Below, piece by piece: positions 1 through 12,700 of a stretch of 64,000 nucleotides of DNA (the first letter of the stretch is position 1; every line of letters begins with the position of its first letter). Origin of the DNA: Chrysomallon squamiferum (Eukaryota; Mollusca; Gastropoda; Neomphalida; Peltospiridae); the NCBI GenBank assembly GCA_012295275.1, contig CM022669.1, forward strand, positions 15,343,672 through 15,407,671. The letters run 5' to 3'. A model generated the notes under the pieces. It was given only the letters and a program-made list of their open reading frames with translations, searched no databases and was not told the DNA's origin. A program made the translations under genes and the position numbers.

Positions 1-968
1 AGAGAACTCAATGCAAAACAAAAGAAAAAAGTAAATCCTGTGTATGAAATAGTAAAACTGACTGTTGTAACTAAGCGGGCTTCAACTGAGTTGAAACATG
101 CTATGGCACAACGAACTGCTAAGACACTGATTGAAAAACATAAAATGAAAGCAGGTGAAAAACCTGTGGATCCAGTGAATCCTCTGAAGCCGATGGTTAA
201 AAAAGTCAGCAAAGACAGCGGATATTCATCTAAAAGTCAGACTAGTGGTAAATCATGGAAGTCTGATAGTCATGAACAGTTAACTATAGATGTAGATGCT
301 GAGGCCAGTGGAAGTGGAAGTGGAAGTGGTGTTAAGACTTCAGTAAACACTTTCATAAAACAAGAGAGTCTGCCAAATGTGAGTCATTATTATTATCATT
401 TTATTCTTTTTCGAATAGAAATATCACCAATTTTATTTTTATTTATTTTACTTTTAGTATAGCTTGCATTTTCTTTATTTTTAATTTATTTTAATTAGAA
501 TTATAAAATACCTTTGGTTTTTAAATTAGTATACAAAACTAACATTAAAAAATTAAGATCTTTATAGTTTGGCGTTAAAATTTACTTTATTAAAATTTAG
601 TATTTAATTTATATTTTGTTATGACAAAAAAGAAAAAAAAAAAGGAATGATGTGAATGTGATTATATTTTGTTTTAAATGTGTTACAGCTAGATGAAGTT
701 TTATGATATGTAATGTTTATCATGGAAAAGCATTTTAAAAGTTAAAAACTAAATTGATAATAAATTGTTGTGAAACATTATTTTGGCAAATGTCCCTAGC
801 TTGCACATTGTTCCAAAATGTTCAGCTTTATCAAAAAATGCAACTTTAAAACAAGCTTATGTAACATAAACTAAAAATAATCAGTTGATCATAATTTACT
901 AATTATGAAAATATATGCTTGATTCATTTAACAAGCAGAATATTTAAAATTTGGTCAAATAATACATC

Positions 969-1032
<64 letters not shown>

Positions 1033-2154
1033 TTTGTATTTATTTTCTATAGGATTTGGAAAGAGAGAAAGTAAGATTGATAGTTAATGGCTATATTTAT
1101 AAAATAAAAATAGTCTGCGGTGTTGTGAAGTGGCTTGTTTGTGTTGTGTTTTTATATAACATTGATTTGATTTGTAAATTTACAGCATCCTTAAAACATA
1201 TTACACTGTAACATTCTAATTTTTATAAATAATTCATATTAATATTTGGGAAGAATGTAATCAATTACTCCAGGCTGGTGAATTGATTGTGTTGTTTTTA
1301 ATCTGAATTATGGTATCTAGATATCATAATTTTTCTGACTTGTAATTAAAAAATACAAAATGTTAAATTTTCCTCATTCTGTTTCTTCTTCTTCTTCATC
1401 TTATTATTATTATTATTTGTAAAGAAGTTCTAATATGGGATAATAACCATAAAAGTGGTTTTACAGTGTTAAAACAATTTCCACATTTTAATATTTGTCA
1501 AGTCAAAGGCAGAATCATCAAAGTATGTTAAACAAGGAAGAAAACGACATAAACGTCATGGAAAAAAATCGTCCACAGACAAACCAAAGAAAAAGAAAAA
1601 ATTTAAGCGCCCATCCTCTGTACGTTATGATCACCTTCGAAAGTCAGAAATAGAGAATGAAATAGATACTGAAGTTGAGAAGTTAATTGGAATATCCAGT
1701 TTTAATGATGAATTTTCCGAAGATGAAGTAAGTCGCACACGAACATAGCTATTTTAATCTTCCAGAAGAAGATAAAAATAAAAAGAAGAAAATCTAATGC
1801 CAGAAGTCCATACAATAAGCCTGTTTTCATATATCATTACAAACACTTACAGTCAGAACTGCAGCTTTATTGATATATCCAGTGCCAATGGATATAAACA
1901 TGTTACCCTTTTCAATTTTTTGAATGAATATTAACTGTTTTAAAAGTATTATTATTACAAATATATTTTTTATATTTTTAAAGTAATTATTCTAATATAA
2001 CTATTAGTTTAAGTTGTTTCTGCACAGTGTAGTTCAGACTCATTCGACAACAATGCCACATGAATTAAAATACATTATAGATGATCAAGATTAATTGATG
2101 TTATATTTTTAATAGGAAGAAAAAACAAAATCAGGATCATTAATTAACAGGATG
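1..2154 (+). CDS. Nav2 exons: cytoplasmic I-II linker, 5' part
   Basis: Three phase-0 exons: 1-378 (donor gtgagt), 1503-1727 (donor gtaagt) and a 39-bp exon 2116-2154 (donor gttagt). The first reads from base 1 as [16 protein letters not shown] and ends in a Gly-Ser run. It is hydrophilic, as expected after DI S6. The second is very basic (KKKKKFKRP) and then carries [16 protein letters not shown], followed by acidic residues. The third reads [13 protein letters not shown]. The 39-bp exon is the least certain because it rests only on splice sites and frame. Exon 1503 must use the AG at 1501-1502, since the AG at 1511-1512 would break the frame. Introns are AT-rich, with a pure (TA)n at about 975-1028. 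Confidence 0.8.
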
Positions 2155-2762
2155 GTTAGTGAGGAAGTTTTTTTTTAATGCTTGCTTAGTAAAAAAAAAA
2201 TATATATTTTTAAAATACTTGTGTTTTCTTTTAACTGTTTCTTTCTTTCATTTTTTTTAAATTTTTTATCTTTGCATGGGTTTGAATTAAATGGCATAAA
2301 TTATGAAATTCAAATATATATTTAGAATGATAAATTAAATGCACTAATATGTTACAAGTTTGTTTTCAGTTTTCATTACCAGTCATTAGTCATTGTTTTG
2401 GTGTTCGTTTTGTTTCTGAATGTATGTTTAAAGTATGATACAGTGTACTGGGTTTTGAGGATATATTTTTCTCTACTTTCTTTCTTTTGACTGTTTTCTA
2501 ACATTGTAAAAAAAATTTATTGTTATTATTTTTTTTTTCTACATAGAATCTTGTTACTAATTTTTAAAGTTTTATTAATATGTCACTTCTGACTGTATAT
2601 TAAATTTTTAAAAGCAATAATAAAATCAGTATTTTGATGCAAGTACTCTAAGTATAATTTTTGCACAGTATGATTAAAAATTGATTATCTGATTACAAAA
2701 AAACATTAAAAAAAACAACAACAAGAAAAACAACAGCAAACAAAATAAACAAACACACAACA

Positions 2763-2797
<35 letters not shown>

Positions 2798-5346
2798 ATA
2801 CAAACCATAAAAAGTAAAATATGTAAAAATATTTATTTCTGCTCTGATTTGCAAAGTCATAATAGTGGTTCATGTTAAAGGTGATGATAAATTTTTGTAA
2901 TTGTTGTTCACTGAACAGAATCAAAATAACACTGTTAATTAAAAACCCATTTATTACTGAGATTTATATAATAATAACCTGAATTATTTTTCACAGATGA
3001 CTGCTGTTGAAAACATTATAAGTAGTGATGTAGATAATTCAAAGGTACAAAATATTGGGTTTTTTTGGTAATAAAATTTTAACTTTTAATTTATTGTTTA
3101 CTAATTGCTATTTTAATTTTTCTGTCATCAAACAAAAAAAAAAAAAGGAAAAAAAGGAAAATGTTAAAATTACATTTAATTCTTGTTGTTACCTGTGTCA
3201 GTTGTTGTTTTTAATTATCTATTTTTCTTTTAGTTGCTATCATGAAAAATTATGTATTGTCTGTTTGTAACTATTTTAAGTTTAAGTATGAATTTTAGCA
3301 CAGTGGGATAAAATATGATTATCTGATGGAAAAAAAAAAATAAAATAAAATAAAAAAGCAACAACAAACATACAAACAAATAAACAAACATAACAAACAT
3401 ATGAAACATAACTGTTAGAAGTAAAATATGTAAAAATATTCCTTTGTACTCTGATTTGCATAGTTATAATGGTGGTTCATGTTACAGGTGGTAATACATT
3501 TTTGTAATTATTGTTCACTGAATAGAATCAAAATAACAAAATTAAGAAAAAACAACAACATTTATTGTTGAGATTTATATAATAATAACCTTATTTATTT
3601 TTCACAGAAATCAGTTGAAAGCAATTTAAGTAATATAGTAAATAGTCAAAAGGTACAAAATTTTGTTTTTTATCAATAATTAAATTTGAACATTTTATTT
3701 ATTGTTTACTAATTGTTCTTTTAATTTTTCTCTTATCACAAACTAAGAAAAACAAAAGAAAACAAGTTAAGACAAATGTTAAAATTACCTTTCGTTTTCT
3801 TGTTGTTATCTGTTCAGTTGCTGTTTTTAATTATTTATTTTTTCTTTTAATATTCTGTCATGAATAATTATGCATTGTCTGTTTGTAATTATTTTAAGTT
3901 TTGAGTATGAGTTTTAGCACAGTGTTATAAAATATGATTACCTGAAGGAAAAAAAAGAAAAAAGAATGAAAATAAAATAAAAATCCAGTAACAAACAAAT
4001 AAACAAACATGACAAATGTAACTGTAAGAAGTAAAATAAGTAAAAATATTCATTTCTGCTCTGATTTCCAAAAATTATAAAGGTGGTTCATGTTACAGGT
4101 GGTAATACAGTTTTGTAATTATTGTTCACTGAACATAATCAAAATAACAAAATTAAAAAGAAAAAACATTTATTGTTGAGATTTATATAATAATAACCTT
4201 ATTTATTTTTCACAGAAATCAGCTGAAGGCAATTTAAATTATATAGTAAATAGTCAAAAGGTACAAAATTTTGTTTTTTCTCAATAATTAAATTTGAACA
4301 TTTTATTTATTATTTACTAATTGTTCTTTTAATTTTTCTCTTATCACAAACTAAGAAAAACAAAAGAAAACAAGTTAAGACAAATGTTAAAAGTACCTTT
4401 TGTTTTCTTGTTGTTACCTGTTCAGTTGCTGTTTTTAATTATTTATTTTTTCTTTTAATATGTTGTCATGTATAATAATGTACTGTCTGTTTGTAACATG
4501 TATTTGAAATATGGAGGGCAAGTTTGTTGTGTTTTATAATAATGATTATTCTGATTTATTATTTTTAATGTTAGATTTCTTTTTGCAGCAGTAAACAAAC
4601 ATTAACTGTCAGAAATTAAAGCATGACCCCCTAGAGTCAATTTATATATTCTTAAATCACATTTGGTTATTGATTTGTACAGTATTGTTTCATAATAAAA
4701 TGTGTTGCTCTATATAAATATGAAAATGTTATAAACAAGTTTAATTTTATTTCTCTTTGTATCATCAGTTAAACATACTATGTAACAACATTAACATTTG
4801 TAAATGGTGAAATATGAGTTACTTATTCCTTGAATGAAGAATTAATGTTGATTTGATATGCCAGCATGCACAAAAATAATAATTTAAAGCACAAACAAAA
4901 GTATTATGTAACTATTTTAAGTATGAGTTTTAGCACAGTATGATAAAATATGATTATGTGATGTCAAAAAGAAAAGAATAAAATCAATAAAAAATCAATA
5001 ACAAACAAACAAATAAACAAACATAACAAATATGACAAATATGTAAAAAAATTCATTTCTGGTTTGATTTCTAAGTTATAATTGTGGTTCATGTTACAAG
5101 TGGTAATACATTTTTGTAATTACTGTTCACTAAACAGAATCAAAATAACAAAATTAATTTAAAAAAAAAGAATTATTGTTGAGATTTATATAATAATAAC
5201 CTTATTTATTTTTCACAGATATCTGTTGAAAGCAATTTAAATAGTACAGTAAATAATCCAAAGGTACAAAATTTTGTTCTTTTTCAGTAATTAAATTTGA
5301 ACATTTTATTTATTGTTAATGGATTGTTCTTTTAATTTTCTCTTAA

Positions 5347-5390
<44 letters not shown>

Positions 5391-6716
5391 TTGGAATCAC
5401 ATTTAGTTTTCTAGTTGTTATCTGTGTCAGTTGTTCTTTATATTCTTTATTTTTTCTTTCAGTGTTCTGTCATGTATAAGCATGTATTGTCTATATGTAG
5501 CCTGCAGTTGAACTGTAGAGGGCAAGTTGTTGCTTGTTGTACAATATACATATCAAATTTCAAATAAACGCTGGTGGCATGATCTAGGGTTTAAAACACA
5601 ATTGGTTACAATAGTAATTAAGTGGTGTTTAAATATCTCTGTCAGTTATATACTTTGGTCTTTCTAAAACACTTTCTGATAATAGCATATTTAAATGTTT
5701 AAACTATATGAATGCTCCTCTGGAATACATGTTCACAGGTTAACATGTTTGTTTTGTGTGCATTCTGCAAATGTACTAATTGCAGTTCTTGATGTTATCT
5801 TTTGATGTCACATGTCTAATCAGACTTGTAATTCTGTCAGAAGATTTTAGTAGATCTATATGTCTCAAAGAAAAATTATTTTAATTCAGATATATTTTAT
5901 GTCAGCTTAATTCAGTTCAGATACTATAAAAAGGAATGTCAATATCAATTAAATAAAACTGAACATAAAAATCTTAAAGTATGCAAATGATAAATTATAA
6001 TTAATTAAGATAAGCAAAACATGAGAAATGTTTATAAATAAATAAAAAAAATTGTGGAAATACCTAATGTATAGCCTTACTGATATATACTGATGTAAGT
6101 TGGCAGTTTATGTTATAGTAACATTTACCAGAGCTAAATAATTATTATAAATGTAATTTGGAATAAAATATTTACTTGTCAGATTGGACATATGATTATA
6201 ATTCAACTTTCCAAAAAGTGATTTTACTTATTCAGGCTTGTGATTTTAGTTATCAGATGGTTATTAATGACTAACTGTAAAAATACATTTATGCATGTCT
6301 AAATATAATTATTTATGTTTGAATCTTATTTGTGGAACCTGATTTGATTTGGTACACAATCAGCATTAATCATGTTTTTTTTTAATAACATGTTGTATTT
6401 CAAAGAAATTATTTTAAAAAGAATATTATTTTTAAATATTCACGTGCCTTGATGCCTTGCATCATTAAATGCATTTATAATATTCCATTGGGATGAAAAT
6501 CCTTTCTTTCTAGAATGCACTCACCAATTATACTATTTATTTAATAATTAATTGTTTTATCTGGATTAAAGAAAATGTGAAAATGATTAATATTAGGAAT
6601 ATGATATCAGACCTGTATTAAATTACGATAAAAAGCAAAACTGTTGTAATTATTTGGTTCAGAGTTATTGTCTACATTTATAGAATAAATATAAGAATAA
6701 TATTATCACCTATTTA

Positions 6717-6779
<63 letters not shown>

Positions 6780-9700
6780 TTGTGGTGAGAATATTAAAAC
6801 AAATTATAAATATTTATTAATATATCTTTTCAGTTGTCGGCCTCAAGCATTCAAGAGGAAGGAAGTAATGTAAACAACAACAGTTTGTGCAGTGATGTTG
6901 AGAAAGGAAAATACACAGTAGTGAAAGGTTGGCATGAAATTATGTCAGCTGAATATTAGAATTATGCCTGTGTAAAACTTAATAATTAACAGTGTATTGA
7001 CAGTTTATGGCTACCAACTGGGGCATGGTTTTACCGATAACTTTGCTGACTTTCTTTTCATTGTTATAATAATGTGATAAATCTGCAGTTATTACCATTG
7101 TAAAACAATATACAAATAAACAAAATTACCTAAAAGATTTTCAGTATTTAACAAGTTTGGATAAATAAATAGTGATGAAATCATTGTTAAAATTAATACA
7201 TGTGTTGATATTTTTAAGTATAAAATGTCTTTATTAATTTCCATTCAAACTGCAAATTACTTCTGAGTTGCAGAAAACAAAATAGAATGCAAAAATGAAC
7301 ACAGGATACTGAAAACTTACATAAATATTTTGTTTTACCACTGTTATGTAGTAATGATAATAATATATTTTATTAAAGAAAATCATTATTTGAAGGCTAA
7401 AAGATAAAATACAAATTAATGAATCCATTTGTTTTTCACATAGCTGAAGTACTTGAGGACTGGGATGCCACAAGGTCCAAAGAGATACTTATAGACCGGA
7501 ACTGTCAGTGCTGTCAAATATACTGCCTTTGTTTTATATCTTGGCTCAAAATTGAGAATATGCTCTACACCATAATTGCTGACCCTATCTTTGACTTATT
7601 CATCACCACATGTATTGCATTAAACACAATCATTATGGCAACTGAGCATTATGGACAATCATATGCACTTGAACAAACACTGAAAATTTCCAATTATGTA
7701 TGTATATTTTGTGTAGTTATGTTTATATGTTGATATGCTTTGTATATTTACATACATGTTCATGAGTCAAAAAGTCTACATTATGAATTCTTTAATTTAC
7801 CTTCACACTGGTTTTATTCCTGCATAAAATTGTTTTTGAAATAGTCTTGATTAGTACTATTTATACAGCTTATAAAAATAATGTTTTTTATCAGTTTTAT
7901 AAAGTGCTAATAGGGATAGATAATACATACTTAAGAATCATGGATTCTAATGAATGAAGGAAGGAAATTGTAGTGACACCCCTCCCACACCAAAAAATAT
8001 CCTTAAACTATATAAACTTGGATACATGAAGATATATAAAACTGATCTTTATTTATTTATTACAGATATTCACATTGGTCTTTACTGTTGAAGCCACTTT
8101 GAAAATCACAGCATTAAACAAGTGGTATTTCAAAAGTGGATGGAACCTTTTTGATCTTACTATTGTCATAGCTGGTTTGGTGGATTTAGCACTGGAAGAT
8201 ATTGATGGCTTGTCAGTCATCAGAATTTTCAGATTGGTAACTATGATCTTTTTGATCTAACTTGTCAGTCAATTCATCTGACATGTAAATAAATATGTGT
8301 TGCTGTTATGAATTCAAAATCATATTTCCTGTGAAACTATTTGACTGAAATAGAATTTTTGTTAATTTTGTTTGTAAGAGACGTACACACAAACACATAC
8401 ACACTCTTTTATTAAATAATTTAAGTTAGAAAATAGTGAATATTTATTTTCTCTTTTGAATAATTTATTTTTGAAAATTTCCATAGTGTCTGTCTTTCCT
8501 TAACAGAGATAAATTTATATAGTTACTAAAAATATGCATACATATCTTTTAAGCATTAAAAAAAAAAAAAAAATGATAATTATTGTTTTTATAATCTTTT
8601 CCAGCTTCGTGTGTTCAAATTAGCTCAGTCTTGGCCAACAATGAGAATCCTACTTTCTATTATCTTGAATACTCTTGGAGCACTAGCAAATCTAACTGTT
8701 GTTCTTGGAATCATTTTGTATATCTTTGCTGTAATTGGTCTTCAACTCTTCAACACTAAATACACCGAAGAAAAGTTTTACCCAGATCCACCCCCAAGGT
8801 ACCCCAATTTTTTACATCTACAATTGTATCACTGTATATGTTATGAATTAAATGCTGTGTGAATTTTATATTTTTGTTTCAGCAGCTATAATATTGTGCT
8901 TGTTATTTATAATACATTTCAATAAGAAAACAAGATTCAGCTTATTTCAGTGAAAAAACAAAAAGTGAAGTAACTTACAAATTTCAAGAATATAATAAAC
9001 TTCTAACGGGAATAGGCAGTAATGTTAGTTTTACACATTTTAGTCAAAATCTTGATGGGTACATTACAACTATACTTTATGATAAGGTCTTATTATTCAT
9101 TTTTACATTAATTACAGAATTTCATCAGAATTATAATACCTAATAATTTATGCCTTGAAAAAATTTCAGATGGAATTTTAATGACTTTGGACATGCCATA
9201 GTTATGGTGTTTCGTGTTCTTTGTGGTGAATGGATAGAACCTTTGTGGGACTGTATGCGGGCTGCTGATGAACTCTGCATGGTTGTCTTTCTTCCTACTC
9301 TTGTCCTAGGAAATTTTATTGTAAGTACTTTTGAAGTAATATTTATCTCTACAGAGACCCATTAGATACTTTATTTCTTGAAAATGCCACCCTCTTTAAA
9401 TTTTTGATTCACAGTCCAAAGGCATGCAGTCTAAATATTTATATATTACAAGATTACACTGGTGATAAATAATAAGCAACTAACTGTACTATCAAATTTC
9501 ATTAAGAAATTGTGTGAGTTTCATAAGCATCCAACAAAACAAATAAATTAAACAAAATAAATTAATAAATTTATGTTTTAAAGTTACAGTATTAAAACAA
9601 AAATATTTGTGACCTAGCACACAAGTACTTTTATTTATATGTTATTGGTGTTACTAATTACTGATTATAGTTATTAACTTTTGTTCTAATACTGTTATAG

Positions 9701-12700
9701 GTCCTGAACCTGTTCTTGGCCTTGTTACTGAATGCCTTTGCCTCAGACACCCTTGGAAAAAACAAAGATATTAACGAGTTAAACAAGTTCAGAAAAGCCT
9801 GGGATCGAATTAAAAAACTCTGTTGCTGCAAGTCTGTCAAGAATGTTGTAGAACCAACCAGTGAGAATAAAGATGATGATACTGACAAGATCCAGATTAT
9901 CAATGAATGTGACGATGAACAACCAAGTAACTTTCTTTTCATTTAAAAAATAATTTTATAAAGCATTAATAGTGTACTGTGGATTGCTGTCCCTTCATCT
10001 AGTTACTAGGAGATATGTAGTGTCTTATTATGTTCACAGGATTACTTAAAGAAAATAGAATTATATGTACATTCCGTTTATTAAAAACAAATTGATTTAA
10101 AATGTGTCAGTTTAATGAACTAACTTTAATGAACCTTTATAAATATATATAAACTCACAATAATATAATTTTCATAAAATTTGTTAGTAAATCAATATGT
10201 GCTTAGATCATTTTTTTTTTTTTTTTTAATAAAGGTGACAGTGTTGAAATGAAAATTGTAGCTAATGGACACAGTAAAACAGATAAGAAGGTAACCATGT
10301 TTTATTACTTTAAAAATATCTGCAAAGATTTTTGGTGGCTGAAATATGCATTATAAATAAATTGAGATATTTTTGTGATTTGTTTTTCTGTTGCTTTGAG
10401 CATAGTTCAGTGACATTTACATGATAATTATTAATTACATTAACAGTACTTCATTTTATCTGTACATCTGTACATTAATTCCAAGAAAATGACAGTCTTC
10501 CTACATTCCTCAACTTTGATTTTTTTTCTCTTAACAGTTAAAGGAATCTGAGAAAGATAGTCATGCGAAAAGAAGTGTAAAATTTGAAGATGTTGATGAT
10601 TTAGAACTTGGAGCATCTGCATCAACCTTGAAATCACACGTAGTAGTAAATGTTGATGATTGTTTTCCTAAAATATTATCCAAAAGGTGAAGAAAAAAAG
10701 CAACACATTTATTTTATATTTTGTTAGCTATATTTTCATTGTGCTTTAATAAACAGTCCTTATCAGGTTTTATGATCATATTTTTATTCTTTATTTATTG
10801 ATTTGTTTATTTTTATTATAATAATAACATTTGATTGCATAAGTAAACTCTGTGATGTTGGTAAAAACTTTATTTTTGCAGTTATTTAGCACAAAGGTTT
10901 ATGTGACAAAAAAAATTTAAGGACAATGAAAAAGTAACTTATTCTGTGGAAACCTTTTTTGATTTTACATTTTTGATTGTTTTGTACATAATTTCTGAAT
11001 GTTGATTATGAAGAAAAAAAGGAGAAAAGAAATGAGAAAAAGAAGCTAGTGCATTTTTGAAAATGTTATGGTTGTTATTCTACCATGATTTGAGTAAAGT
11101 ACTCACTTCTTGTCAGTTAGAGTTATAAATAATCTCTTAAATTTTTTTATTTTTTTCTATTTTTAATTTAAACCTTTTTTATTTTTGAAACTTGTAATAA
11201 TGTAATAATTAATAATTTCAATCATAATTTCTTTTCAGATTAAAATGTTTAGAAGCCTTTGACAGGACCACATTTGGTCAGCGATGGAATGCCTTCCGAA
11301 AGTTTCTTCTGCTTACTGTGGATCACAAAATATTTGAAACATCAATTTTGATCATTATTTTTGCCAGCAGCATAACCTTGGTAAATAACATTTTTATGAC
11401 ACTGACTTTACTTAGCATTAATTTTAGCCATAAAATTATTTTAGTTTCAGTGACCTACGGCATAACCTATTATTTGTTTTTAAAATTTCGTATTCCCAAG
11501 TAAAGAAGCAAATATTTACTTATATAATTTACTTACTCAAATACCACTGAATGATAATTTATTTAAATTTTTAGTAAATAACAATAAAGCGAACATATTT
11601 TCAAATGTTTTAACTTGGTTCTTTTATTTTGGTCCTTACAATGTCTTTTTAGAAATTATTATTATTTTTATTATTATTACTGCTATTATTGTTGTGATGG
11701 TTGTTTTTTAAGGCTTTTGAAGATGTCTATCTGGTGGAGAATGTTGAATTGATGGAAGCTCTGCATTACGTAAATATTATCTTTGCTGTACTGTTTTCCA
11801 TAGAGATGATCCTCAAATGGTTTGCTTATGGTCTCACTAAATATTTCACAAACTTCTGGACATTACTTGATTTTGTCATCGTCGTGGTAAATATATTATT
11901 CCAGATTTTTTTTATATTTGGGCATAATTATTATAAATGTCTTTTCCATATACAGTATTAGCTGTTAAAATTTCTGTTATTACCTGTGTATTTGTTAATT
12001 TAGTGGTCATTTGAATAAATATTTTAGTTTACTTTCTTGCTTTAAAACATTCATTTTCACCATCATTTGCTGGTGCATAATTTCTTATATTAATCTGCAT
12101 GTTCATTACCAAAACTCTTATCTGTGAAAAGGTCACATGGCAGATATTTGCAACTTCTGATGATTTAAGTTATTATGATTAAACCAGAAATTAATCAAAT
12201 TAAAGGAGGCTGAAAAAAAAATTGGTTTCTTATTAGCTGAATCTTGTCCTAGATATTTATTTAGGAAACTTCAAAATATTTTTTACTTCAGATTTCAGTT
12301 GCTAGTCTGATCTCTGAACTGCTTGGTATAAGTAATCTCACAGCATTTAGATCTCTGAGAACACTTCGTGCTCTTCGACCACTCAGAGCTATATCTAGAT
12401 GGCAAGGAATGAAGGTATCTGTTCATTATATTTTGGAATCATATATGATTAAATTTTCTTAGGAAGTTTCTTAAAGATCTGCAGTATTACTGAATGGTTG
12501 TTTGTACAGCACATCATATTTTAAAACACAAGCAACAGCAACAACAACAACAACAACAAATCACTGGATATTATTTTATTGTAGAACATTTGTTTATGTT
12601 GGCAAGTTGAATGTGTATGTGTGTGTGTGTGTATGAATGTATTTATAAGTATGTTTGTTTAGTCCTATAAGGATACCATTTCACATATGCAAACACATAA

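Larger units (their letters stand above)
2640..5530 (+). repeat. Tandem about 610-bp exon-plus-intron duplication, four copies
   Basis: Four successive units each contain a start like aagtatgagttttagcacag, an A-rich stretch with aaacaaac motifs, gtggttcatgttacag, ttgttcactgaacagaatc, gagatttatataataataa, a 45/48-bp exon, gtacaaaattttgttttt, and an end near tgtctgtttgtaac. Exon starts are 611, 608 and 1003 bp apart. Units C and D also share a downstream tail containing agggcaagtt that is absent from A and B. This suggests an older duplication with a larger unit and later about 610-bp ones. The tail origin is inferred by eye alignment. Confidence 0.85.

Noticed and set aside
2997-5263. CRISPR-like or satellite interpretation of the regularly spaced copies
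   Set aside because: The copies are exons with splice sites in an animal gene. Units are about 610 bp and include introns. There are no short repeats with unique spacers.
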